Below, piece by piece: positions 16,153 through 24,767 of a stretch of DNA of 64,000 nt. The notes beneath the pieces were generated by a model. It was not told the DNA's origin. It did no database searches and saw only the letters and a list, made by a program, of their open reading frames with translations. The DNA is from Planctomycetota bacterium (GTDB lineage: Bacteria > Planctomycetota > UBA8742 > UBA2392): positions 1 to 64,000 of the forward strand of contig JAIOJA010000079.1 of the NCBI GenBank assembly GCA_019912315.1, read 5' to 3'. Within the stretch, counting starts at the first letter, position 1. Every line of letters begins with the position of its first letter. The position numbers were made by a program, and so were the translations under genes.

Positions 16153-17505
16153 TCAATCGCTTGCATAATCCTGGGCCGCCTCACGCAGCAGGCCCGCCAG
16201 GTACACCGAGCCCGTGACGAGGACCAGACCGTCCTCGCCGGCCTGCTCGATGGCGACCTCCAGGGCTGCTTCAGGATGGTCTTCGACGCTGCCGGCTTTG
16301 CCGCCGAATTTTTCGTAAAGCCTCAGCAGGTCATCAGGCTTGGTTTCGCGCGGGTTGTAGTAGGTGGTGAAGATCGCGCCGTCGGCCCGCTCCGCAAGAT
16401 GCCTCATGCAGGACTCAATATCTTTGTCGCGGGCAATGCCGGTGACGCATACGACCTTGCCGGCGCCGATCACGCTGCGAGCCACGGCTGCCGCGGCGCG
16501 AATGCTGACTTCGTTGTGGGCGCTGTCGATCACCACCAGCGGGCGCCCCTCAAAAATTTCGAAACGCCCCGGCAACTCGGTGCGGGCGATGGCGTCCATG
16601 GCGCGGTCGCGGTCAATGCCGTCGGGGAAAAAGTCAGGCTCGCTCGCCATGATTTCGAGCGCGCACAACGCGTGGGTCGCGTTCTCCGCCATGAAGCGGG
16701 CCGGGTGGTGAAGCTGGACTTTCTCGTACTTGTAGCCGCGCACGTCGGCAGTGAATTGCAGCCCGCGGCCATTGCGTTGCAAGTCGCGCACACTGAAGTC
16801 GCGCCCGAAGATCAGCACCGGGGCCTCTTCGTCTCGGGCCGTGAGTGTGATGATCTTCTGGGCCTCGGTGTTGTTCGCGCCGCAGACGACCGGCACGCCC
16901 GGTTTGATGATGCCGGCCTTTTCGCGCGCGATTTCTTCGATCGTGTCGCCGAGCTGTTTTGTGTGATCAAGCCCGATCTCGGTGATGACGCTTACAAGCG
17001 GGCTGATCACGTTGGTGCTGTCCAGCCTGCCGCCGAGGCCTACCTCAAACACGGCGACATCAATCTCGGCCTGCGCAAAGGCGACCATGGATGAGAGCGT
17101 CAGAAGCTCAAAGAAGGTCACGTCCGGCGCGCCGCCCTGCTCTCGCTCAAGGGCCTCCACCACCGTTTGAAAAGCCTGCACAAGCCCGCGCTCGGTGATC
17201 TCATTGCCGTTGATTTCGATACGCTGCGTCAGGCGCTCCAGGTGCGGGCTGGTGAACAAACCGACCTTCAGACCCTGCGACTGGAGCGCGCTGGCAAGGA
17301 AGCGCGAGACGCTGCCTTTGCCCTTGGTGCCGGCCACGTGGGCTGTCGCGTATGCCAACTCCGGGCGCGCCAGGCGGTTCAGCACCTCGTTCATGCGCTC
17401 GAGGTCAAAAATATCGCGCGTGCGTCCGCCCTGCTGGCGCTCGAAGTCCGTGTGCCGCGACAGGAAGGTGGTGACGTCGCTGAGGTTCTGGATGGGGGTA
17501 TTCAT
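16153..17505 (-). CDS. folC: Dihydrofolate/folylpolyglutamate synthase
   Basis: A 450-residue Mur-ligase-like enzyme that adds glutamate to dihydropteroate and folates using ATP. The P-loop VAGTKGKGSVSRF is at residues 57-69. SPHLERLTQRIEING, TFFELLTLSSMVAFAQ, EVGLGGRLDSTN and EIGLDHTKQLG are classic FolC motifs, and VIDSAHNE marks the C-terminal domain. Length is typical. It leads the folC-xseB pair. Confidence 0.93.
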   Translation of the reverse strand: MNTPIQNLSDVTTFLSRHTDFERQQGGRTRDIFDLERMNEVLNRLARPELAYATAHVAGTKGKGSVSRFLASALQSQGLKVGLFTSPHLERLTQRIEINGNEITERGLVQAFQTVVEALEREQGGAPDVTFFELLTLSSMVAFAQAEIDVAVFEVGLGGRLDSTNVISPLVSVITEIGLDHTKQLGDTIEEIAREKAGIIKPGVPVVCGANNTEAQKIITLTARDEEAPVLIFGRDFSVRDLQRNGRGLQFTADVRGYKYEKVQLHHPARFMAENATHALCALEIMASEPDFFPDGIDRDRAMDAIARTELPGRFEIFEGRPLVVIDSAHNEVSIRAAAAVARSVIGAGKVVCVTGIARDKDIESCMRHLAERADGAIFTTYYNPRETKPDDLLRLYEKFGGKAGSVEDHPEAALEVAIEQAGEDGLVLVTGSVYLAGLLREAAQDYASD

Positions 17506-17587
17506 GGCGTTCGATTTCAGTCAGGCGCGGGATGGTACCGATTCAAGGTTAGCCCGCCAGAAGGAATCGCGGTAAAGTGAGGGCCAC

Positions 17588-18319
17588 ATGACCAAGCCGT
17601 TGATCGGCATCTGCACGGACCACGTTCGGCACTTCCCAAGCCCGGACCGGGACCGCAGTTACCTGAAACTCTACCCACAGTACTGCAACGCGATCATCGC
17701 CGGGGGGGGCACGCCGCTGGTCATACCGATCGTGCCGGATGTACAGGATATCAAACCGCTGCTGGGTTTGGTGCAGGGGGTCATGCTGGTCGGCAGCGAC
17801 GATTACCCGGCCGAGTGGTTCGGCGGCAAGACCCTGCCCACGGACGTGCCGGTCACGCCGGAGCGTGCGACGTTTGATCGGGCGTTTGTGCAGGTTCTTT
17901 ATGACGAGACGGAATTGCCCGTGTTCGCGATCTGCGGCGGGATGCAATTGACGGCGATCTTCAGCGGCGGAACCCTGATCCAGGACCTTCCGAGTCAGCC
18001 ACTTGAACACCGTGCCGGCAAGGACGGCTTCCGCAAGCACACCGTGAGCATAGAGGCAGGCAGTGTCCTCGAGCGTGTATTCGGCGCAAGCGAGGTGGAA
18101 GTAAACTCCCTCCACCACCAGGCAGTCGAGTCAGTGGGGGAACGGTTAATCGTTTCCGCCCGCGCACCCGACGGCGTAATCGAAGCCATCGAGTTCAAAG
18201 ACCACCCATTCCGAATCGGCGTCCAATGGCACCCCGAAAGAATGGACGACTCGAACATGCGCAAGCTGTTCGCCGCGTTTGTCGCCGAAGCCCGCAAAGG
18301 GTTGAATGTAGTGGCATAG
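17588..18319 (+). CDS. Class I glutamine amidotransferase-like hydrolase (PuuD type)
   Basis: A 243-residue protein of the gamma-glutamyl-GABA hydrolase (peptidase C26) family. The triad is Cys116 in AICGGMQL, His215 and Glu217 in GVQWHPE. GSDDYPAEWF and NSLHHQAVES are also family motifs. It should hydrolyse a gamma-glutamyl amide, but without other polyamine genes nearby the substrate is open. TAAAGT 9 nt before the ATG is a possible -10, and GAGGG overlaps the same space. Confidence 0.87.
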   Translation: MTKPLIGICTDHVRHFPSPDRDRSYLKLYPQYCNAIIAGGGTPLVIPIVPDVQDIKPLLGLVQGVMLVGSDDYPAEWFGGKTLPTDVPVTPERATFDRAFVQVLYDETELPVFAICGGMQLTAIFSGGTLIQDLPSQPLEHRAGKDGFRKHTVSIEAGSVLERVFGASEVEVNSLHHQAVESVGERLIVSARAPDGVIEAIEFKDHPFRIGVQWHPERMDDSNMRKLFAAFVAEARKGLNVVA

Positions 18320-18359
18320 CCCAAGTAGCCACAAACAAAAGCAACACCAACAGGGTGCG

Positions 18360-18392
18360 CAGGATAAATCCTGTCTATCCTGTTCCTGATGT
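18360..18392. repeat. CAGGAT-AA-ATCCTG hairpin with TCCTG repeats
   Basis: A 6-bp hairpin CAGGAT AA ATCCTG (18360-18373) followed by TCTATCCTG and TTCCTG, giving repeated TCCTG words between two convergent genes. It resembles the stem at 15797-15859 and may belong to a dispersed intergenic repeat family. Confidence 0.45.
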
Positions 18393-18394
18393 TT

Positions 18395-21280
18395 CTACGT
18401 CCACCAGTCGCTGTAGATGTCGAACTTGTGCCCGGGTTGGGCGGCGGTTCGGTCCAGTAGCTTGCTCAGGCGTTCAGCGCCCAGCAGGGCTTCGGGGTTG
18501 TTGGCGCCTTGCTTCTTCCACAATTCGTTCAGCATCGCCCACCCCATGATGGCATCCTGTGTAGTGGCGAGCCCGTTGTAACTGCTGCGAGACAACACCA
18601 CAGGCAGATCACTGGTAATCACCCAGGCGGCGAAGCGGTGGCAGTTCTGCCAGGTATCCGGTGAAACCATCATCTTCGCCCAGTTGCGCCATATGACAAC
18701 GCACGATCCGCTGGAAACGCTGGTGGCGAAAATCCCTTCCGTACCGGTGCGGCTGGTGTTGCGCATGAACAGCGTCGGGCGGGCGTTCTTGAGCTCCGGC
18801 GCCGCGACGTACAGCGCGTGCATCGTGTTCGAATCCGCATAGGGAATGATCTGATTTTCGAGCATGTTCTCAACATCACCGGCGTCGCCGAATTCGAGCA
18901 GGTCCGCCCGCGTCAGGGGCAACTCGGTGATGAGCAGCGGCAGGTTCATGCCCGCGCTGGTAAGGGGGTTCGGGCTTGCAGACGCGCCGGCCAGGCGGCA
19001 GCGCGTGGCCAGCGTCATGTCGCCGCCCTTGCGCGCCAGCACACCCGCGAGCGTCAACATACGCTGAGTGCTTTCGATACCCATCATGGCGTCGCGGTTC
19101 AGCCACAGCAGCTTCGCCGCATCGGCGTGGTGTCCAGCGCGAGCGAGCAGCCTGGCGGCGTCGAGAGCCAGCCCTGTGTGAACAATCTCCGGCACGCCGC
19201 CTTGTTTGCGGGCGTCCGCAAAGCGCGTGTAAATCTCGCTGGGCTGCGCACCAAGGCGCGCACGCAGGTCAACCTGCCCCTGCCAGGTATCCAGCCATGT
19301 CTTGAGTTCCGCCAGCGTCGCCGGCCGCTGCTTCAGCAGCTTGGCCCGCAGCAGAAGCACCCGCGCTTCGACCATGCCCAGGACGGGCCCCGTGCGCTCG
19401 CTGACCACCCGGCGCACATTCCAGTTGTTGTTGGTGCGCAGATCCTTCAGGGATTCCGCCAGGACATCCAGCGCCTCCTTGAGGGTAGTGCCCGTCGCGT
19501 GGTCCGCGGCGAGAAAGGCATCAAGTTCCGCATCGGGGACCTCAGTTGCCAGCTTGGCCGGAATCTCGAACAGCACCTCGCGCAGCAGGGCGTCGTCACT
19601 GGACACGAACCGGCCGGCACCCCGCAGCACGTCAAAACCGGCATAGCCGCCCCACAGATTCACGTCCATGTATACGCGGATGCGCTCGCGGGAGTCCTGA
19701 ATCGCGCTCAATACGCTGCCCGCGCGCAGGCTCTGGCGCAGCAGCGGGTTTGTGTTTGCATCAAGCCGGGCTATCTCGACAGGGTCAACTTCATCGCCGC
19801 CCGGGGGGGGCGCCGGGCGCTCCGCTTCTTCGTCGTCCGTGCCTTCAACCTGTCCCTCGCCCATGGCCAGCAGGGCCATCTCGACGTACAGGGCATCCTG
19901 ATACAGAGGGCGCCCCGATTCGTGCCCGCTGAGGCGCCCCGCTTCCACCAAAAGCTTGCGGGCAAGGTCGGGCTCGCCCTGCTTGTAGAGCCACAGCCCC
20001 AGCACGCCCGCCTGGACCGGTTGCTGGCGGTTGGCGTCGCCGAAGGCCGTGCGCATCAGGTCAAACTGAACGAGCCCCGCCTCCGGGTTGGCACGGTACA
20101 GAGTCAAGGCGGGCAGGAACACCCGGTCCACCACCTGCGCCGACGGCCCACCAGAGTACAGCGTACTCGGATAGATCGCGATGCTCGCCAGAGTCCGCAG
20201 ACGCGACAGAGGGCCGCCGCGGGCTTCCTCGGCCCGTCCGGTGCGCCCGTACAACTGCGCCTGCAAGTCCAGCAACGCGAGGTCGTCACCAGCGACGCCC
20301 AGACCGGACTTGAGGGCGCTCTCGGCGGCTTCCAGATCATCCTGGGCAAGTTGCCTGGTCGCGGTAATCCGGGTGGCGATCACGGCCTGCCAGCGTGCCC
20401 GCGTGGCTTTGTGTTCAAGCGCCTGGCGAACTTCTGGTTCGCCTGTACGCAAGTCTTCCAACTCACGCTGGACCTCGCCGGCGCCCTTGATCAGATCAGG
20501 TAGTCGGGCCCTCCAGTACTCGCTGAGCGCGGCGTCGGCGGCGATCTCATGCACGCAGCGGTCCAGCCCGGGCAAATCGCTCGGGAACCAGTGAATCGGC
20601 TGAAACAATCCGGCGTAAGGCTCGTCCTTCCATTCGCCGGGCGGCGGCGGGCCAAACGGGTCGCCCGTGTCGGGCGACGCGGGTTTGCCTGCGTCGTCGG
20701 CGTCCCAGGGGCGCACCTCGGACCAGCGGGTGAAAGGCGTGTTCAGGAAAGGGTATTGCGCCTTGTCGGCCCCCGCGATCATCGCCACGTAGGCGTCGAT
20801 CGCCCCTTTGTGGTCGCCGCCGAGCCACAGGAGCCCGGCTTCAAAGCGTTGCAGAGAGATCGAACGGGGGGCGCGCTCACGCCCCTGTCGGATCACCGCA
20901 AGTGCGGTTGCGTGATCGCCATAGGCCAGCAACAGACGGCAGGCGCGCAAATAGTTGCGCGCGTCCTTGCTGCCGTCCAGGACCGGCTGCAACGCTTCCA
21001 GGGCAAGCTTGCTGTCGCCCGCGCGCAGGGCCAGCACGGCGCGCAACGACGCATACCAGCGCGGAAACTCGCCGCTGAGGCGGTTGTCGGCACGCAGGGT
21101 ATCCAGCCTCGCAGCGGCCGTGGCGTCGTCACCGTACAACCAGGCTTCACGCAGCGCCGCAAGTTCAAACGCCAACTCACCCTGCGCGTCCGCCCGCCGG
21201 GGCGAATGACACATCGCCAGCAGAACGAGCGCCATGGGCAGTATCCACAACTTCCGCGCCAGTTTCTCCGCCTTCCTCAT
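18395..21280 (-). CDS. Large exported TPR-like protein
   Basis: A 961-residue protein with a signal peptide (WILPMALVLLAM, cleavage near ADAQG) and a long alpha-helical body of TPR-like repeats: WLYGDDATAAARLDTLRAD, LRACRLLLAYGDHATALAVIRQGRE, and DLEAAESALKSGLGVAGDDLALLDLQAQLY. An acidic, Pro-rich insert sits near residue 490. The last 300 residues are less repetitive. No catalytic motif is visible. Its ATG overlaps the stop of the HEAT gene by 4 nt, so it is the last gene of the kinase-linked operon and is probably a periplasmic scaffold. Confidence 0.75.
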   Translation of the reverse strand: MRKAEKLARKLWILPMALVLLAMCHSPRRADAQGELAFELAALREAWLYGDDATAAARLDTLRADNRLSGEFPRWYASLRAVLALRAGDSKLALEALQPVLDGSKDARNYLRACRLLLAYGDHATALAVIRQGRERAPRSISLQRFEAGLLWLGGDHKGAIDAYVAMIAGADKAQYPFLNTPFTRWSEVRPWDADDAGKPASPDTGDPFGPPPPGEWKDEPYAGLFQPIHWFPSDLPGLDRCVHEIAADAALSEYWRARLPDLIKGAGEVQRELEDLRTGEPEVRQALEHKATRARWQAVIATRITATRQLAQDDLEAAESALKSGLGVAGDDLALLDLQAQLYGRTGRAEEARGGPLSRLRTLASIAIYPSTLYSGGPSAQVVDRVFLPALTLYRANPEAGLVQFDLMRTAFGDANRQQPVQAGVLGLWLYKQGEPDLARKLLVEAGRLSGHESGRPLYQDALYVEMALLAMGEGQVEGTDDEEAERPAPPPGGDEVDPVEIARLDANTNPLLRQSLRAGSVLSAIQDSRERIRVYMDVNLWGGYAGFDVLRGAGRFVSSDDALLREVLFEIPAKLATEVPDAELDAFLAADHATGTTLKEALDVLAESLKDLRTNNNWNVRRVVSERTGPVLGMVEARVLLLRAKLLKQRPATLAELKTWLDTWQGQVDLRARLGAQPSEIYTRFADARKQGGVPEIVHTGLALDAARLLARAGHHADAAKLLWLNRDAMMGIESTQRMLTLAGVLARKGGDMTLATRCRLAGASASPNPLTSAGMNLPLLITELPLTRADLLEFGDAGDVENMLENQIIPYADSNTMHALYVAAPELKNARPTLFMRNTSRTGTEGIFATSVSSGSCVVIWRNWAKMMVSPDTWQNCHRFAAWVITSDLPVVLSRSSYNGLATTQDAIMGWAMLNELWKKQGANNPEALLGAERLSKLLDRTAAQPGHKFDIYSDWWT

Positions 21281-24063
21281 GGCATCTCCACGAAAGTGAA
21301 TTTGCCGGTCTCAGCGTTCCATTCCAGCAGCCCGCGGCGCGCCGCCCACCAGTCACGCCATTGCACGGGAGGAGGCTCCGCGAATAGCGCGGCGATTTGC
21401 GCCGTCGCGAGTGTCGGCGATCCGGCGAAGGCGGCATAGGCGGCCTCACCCACGCCCTCGACTTCCATGACCGGGGCGCCCCAACGCTGATCCACCAGGC
21501 GGGCCTCTGCGGTTTCGCCACGCTTGAAACGAATGGTATCGGGTCCAAAGGCGTCCAGCAGAGCGTACAGGGCGGGCGCATCGCCCGCATGTGCTTGCTC
21601 CATGTGCCGCAGGGCGCCGAACAGGTTGGCAGGGTTCGTGGACACGCCCAGCTTCAGGCGTCGATTATCGCGATCCTCGCCCAATCCAAGCCACGCCCGT
21701 GAAATCGTCAGCGCGGCGAAGTTGCTGCCGTCTTCCTTGAATTCCGTGCGCTCAATAATCGGCACCGCGCGCTCCGGGCGGGCGAGCAGGGCGGTCGTGT
21801 AGATCTGCAACGGCGTCCGGGGTGCCGGGGTCTCGGCGTCGCCATACAGCGCAGCCACCAGGTCGACGCCCGCGTCGCGCAGCAGCAGCGCCAGCCCCGG
21901 CTGGCGAATCAGCCCGTCTTCGTCGCCGAACATCAGCCCGGTAGCGAGGTTACGGGCCGCCTTGGCCGGCAGGGCTCCGGTCAGCAGCTCCCAGTTTCCG
22001 CTCCAGTTTCGGGCGTTCTCGGGCGTGCTGAACAGAACGTCAATCAGCTCATCGCGTGTCACGCCACCGCGCCCCGCCAGCACGCTCTCCACAACCCAGC
22101 GCATGTTCGTCGCCGCGATGCCCTGTTGCAGCGCCGCACGGCGCCATGCTTCCGCCTGGGGCGAATTGCTGAGGGCAACCGCCGCCCCGATATTGCCGGC
22201 CAAGGGGTCCTTGATTTCGCCGGAAAGGCGCTTGAGCCAGTCGTCAACAAGGACGTCGTCACGCCCGGCCATGGCCAGCGCCTTCATGGATTCGAGGCGC
22301 ACAGGGTCGTTCTCGTCACCCGCAATGTCTTCCAACAGGGCGAAGCCCTGGGCGTCATCCAGGGCAAGCAGCGCGCGGGTCAACTCAAGGTCCCCGTTGG
22401 AAAGTCCGTTCAACAGCAGCATCTGCCGCTGATCCCAGCCTTCCGGTTCCAGCGCAAGACGCGCGGCGGCGAGCGCCCCGAGCGGTGTGTCGAGACGCTC
22501 CGCGAACACCAGCCAGGCCAGGGGCAACTCATTGCGAGGCAGCACCACGCGCCATGCATCAATCAAGGGCTGCACGCCCCGCTCGTGCCCGGAGCGTACC
22601 AAAATCTCGGCGATTAGCGGGCGCGTAAGCAGCCCAGCCCTGGGCAGCGCCTGCGCCAGGCGATCAAGCTGCTCCGGGGCAAGCAGGTCATACATGCGCA
22701 GCAGGGATTCCAGGGCGCGGGGCCCGCACTCGGCGTCGTCCATGACGGACATCAGCGCCGCAGTCGTACTGCCGGCGCGGTACTGGCCCAGCAACATGGC
22801 CCCCGCGCGGCGAAGCCCGGCGCGCTCATGTTTCAGCAGCGTGACGAGAAACGCCTGCATTACCAGCGGTTCGCGCGGGCTCAGCCACCAGGTGTCCAGC
22901 ACACTCAACTGCGCCTCAAAGGGCAACGTCGCGAACCCGTTGATTACGTCGCCGACGGACGTGACGTTCGCGTAGGCGCCGGCGGCAATGCTGACACGGC
23001 GTATGTCGGCGCCGTCATCCAGCAGTTGATGCAAGGCGGCCTGGACGCGCGATACCAGCCCCGAGCGTTGCAACAGCCCGAGCCACGCGTTCAGTACAAT
23101 CGGAGACATGTCGCTCAGCGCCGGCAGTTCCGCAGCGTTCAACTGCTGTTCGGTGCATTGGGTGGTGATGCTCAGCGCGAGGGCGGTGCGGATTTCCGAC
23201 GCCCCCTCATGGTCCTCCGCGTTGGCGTCGGGGCGTCCGGTCACCGCCGCAAGCGACTTTTCCGACGTATAGAGCCCGCGAAAATCTCCGGTCGCGCTGA
23301 GCGCGGCCTCCATGCCGCCACCTTCGCCAATCGAAAAGCGCAGTTGGGTCAGGGCTTCCACCGTGTCGTCGGGATCGCCCGGAGGCATCAGCGCCATCAG
23401 CAACAGCAGGTTCCGCGCGTACGGCGCTGCTTCCGGGGTGCGAGCCGCACGGGCAACCGCTTCGCCATAGCCCGACGTCCCCTCGCTTTCGCGGCACAAC
23501 CGCGCAGCCGGGTACAACTGGGAGCGCCCGGCAAGGCGCGCCATGACCTGTGCCCAGAGGGACACCATGCCCGGCTGCGCGCGGGACTTCAGAATGGTCA
23601 GCAGGGGGGTGACGTCCTGGTTGTTGAGATGAATGTTCAACTCTTCGATGCTCAGGTTGAGCCGCCGGGCCGCCAGGAAAAGCTCGCCCTGGCGGCTCAT
23701 GATCACTTCTTCAAGCAACCCGCAGCGGTTGGCGATTTCGTCGTCGTCATGGGCTTTGGCTTCGCGTACCTGGCCCAATGCGCGTGCTTCGAAGCCCGCC
23801 AACTCACTCATGGCACGGTCGCGCAACACCAAGTGAGGGTCGCCAAGCTGCTCAATCAGTTCCGCGATGCGGTCGTGCTCGGCGGGTGTAGGCTCTACGG
23901 GCTGCACGGCGTTGGGATCATCGGCCGGGTTTTTCTTTTCGCCTTCATCGGAAGGGCGCACGGGCTGGGGCCCGCCAACGATGCGGATGCGTTGTGCGTT
24001 GATGGAAAGCCCAACACCCGCGAGAACGCAGGCGACCAGCAGCATGGTTGGGAGATGCCTCAT
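21277..24063 (-). CDS. Large exported HEAT-repeat-like protein
   Basis: A 928-residue protein with a signal peptide (MLLVACVLAGVGLSINAQ) and a charged Pro-rich linker. A long helical solenoid follows, with segments such as ELIEQLGDPHLVLRDRAMSEL, LLKHERAGLRRAGAMLLGQY and VRLESMKALAMAGRDDV that look like HEAT repeats. There is no enzymatic motif. It is joined to the genes on both sides by 4-nt ATGA overlaps, indicating translational coupling. A scaffold outside the cytoplasm is likely. Confidence 0.75.
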   Translation of the reverse strand: MRHLPTMLLVACVLAGVGLSINAQRIRIVGGPQPVRPSDEGEKKNPADDPNAVQPVEPTPAEHDRIAELIEQLGDPHLVLRDRAMSELAGFEARALGQVREAKAHDDDEIANRCGLLEEVIMSRQGELFLAARRLNLSIEELNIHLNNQDVTPLLTILKSRAQPGMVSLWAQVMARLAGRSQLYPAARLCRESEGTSGYGEAVARAARTPEAAPYARNLLLLMALMPPGDPDDTVEALTQLRFSIGEGGGMEAALSATGDFRGLYTSEKSLAAVTGRPDANAEDHEGASEIRTALALSITTQCTEQQLNAAELPALSDMSPIVLNAWLGLLQRSGLVSRVQAALHQLLDDGADIRRVSIAAGAYANVTSVGDVINGFATLPFEAQLSVLDTWWLSPREPLVMQAFLVTLLKHERAGLRRAGAMLLGQYRAGSTTAALMSVMDDAECGPRALESLLRMYDLLAPEQLDRLAQALPRAGLLTRPLIAEILVRSGHERGVQPLIDAWRVVLPRNELPLAWLVFAERLDTPLGALAAARLALEPEGWDQRQMLLLNGLSNGDLELTRALLALDDAQGFALLEDIAGDENDPVRLESMKALAMAGRDDVLVDDWLKRLSGEIKDPLAGNIGAAVALSNSPQAEAWRRAALQQGIAATNMRWVVESVLAGRGGVTRDELIDVLFSTPENARNWSGNWELLTGALPAKAARNLATGLMFGDEDGLIRQPGLALLLRDAGVDLVAALYGDAETPAPRTPLQIYTTALLARPERAVPIIERTEFKEDGSNFAALTISRAWLGLGEDRDNRRLKLGVSTNPANLFGALRHMEQAHAGDAPALYALLDAFGPDTIRFKRGETAEARLVDQRWGAPVMEVEGVGEAAYAAFAGSPTLATAQIAALFAEPPPVQWRDWWAARRGLLEWNAETGKFTFVEMP

Positions 24064-24641
24064 TGCCTGTTCTCGAACCAGATTCTCAGGCGGTCGGCGG
24101 TGAACTGTTCATCGCCATCCTCGCTCATCAGGCTAAGACGCGCGAGGCTTTCCGCAAAGGAAAGCTGATTCGAGTTTCCAATCCGGAACCAGGGCGGCAG
24201 CACCGCGACCTCCAGTTCGGACTGTTCCAGCAGGTTCGCGATCTCGGGCAGGCACTCAGGGTCCAAGGCGGCTTTTATGATCGCTTCGATCATCGGCGCT
24301 TCCACGCCATGGTTGAAGGCAAGCAGGTAGACACTGTCGTCCGGACACGGGCCAACGACCACGTCAAACTCATCAAGGTCTTCCAGCGCGCCATCAACAC
24401 AGTCAGGCGGCAGGGCGGGCACGTCCGTAAAAGTAACCAGGCTTGGGCCCTTGTTGTCCGCGATGGATTTCAGACCGGCCGCCGGGTCACGGGGCTCATG
24501 GATCCGCAGGCGCAGCAGTTGCAGCACTTCCAGCAGGTCCTCGCGCAGGGCCTGGGCGATTGCACCATCGCCTTCCGGCGCCCACGGTGGGCGAATCACA
24601 ACAACAGCTTGAGGGCGCGGCGTTTCATGTTTGTCGGGCAT
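24060..24641 (-). CDS. DUF2064 / CofC-like nucleotidyltransferase-fold protein, degenerate
   Basis: A 193-residue protein whose middle, DEFDVVVGPCPDDSVYLLAF, resembles the DVVLGPAxDGGYYLIGL motif of DUF2064 (TIGR04282) glycosyltransferase-like proteins. The preceding LVTFTDVPALPPDCVDGAL corresponds to their GxDxPxL motif. The N-terminal substrate loop and the Gly-Gly of the motif are altered, so activity is doubtful. It is translationally coupled to the HEAT gene and lies 126 nt after the kinase gene. Confidence 0.45.
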   Translation of the reverse strand: MPDKHETPRPQAVVVIRPPWAPEGDGAIAQALREDLLEVLQLLRLRIHEPRDPAAGLKSIADNKGPSLVTFTDVPALPPDCVDGALEDLDEFDVVVGPCPDDSVYLLAFNHGVEAPMIEAIIKAALDPECLPEIANLLEQSELEVAVLPPWFRIGNSNQLSFAESLARLSLMSEDGDEQFTADRLRIWFENRQ

Positions 24642-24767
24642 GGTTTTCCGGCTAGCGATTAAGGACCAGTAGTCACTTGATCATCAATCAGGAGACGCGC
24701 CAACGCAAGGGTTGACGGGTTTAACGCAGCCCGGATGGCGGCAGTATCGTTCATTGCGGGGTTGGAT

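Noticed and set aside
18818..24168. Long plus-strand ORFs (e.g. 18818-20503, 22828-24168) opposite the TPR and HEAT genes
   Set aside because: They are antisense shadows produced by high-GC codon bias; products are Arg/Gln/His-rich without motifs or ribosome sites, while the minus-strand frames have signal peptides and overlapping starts and stops.
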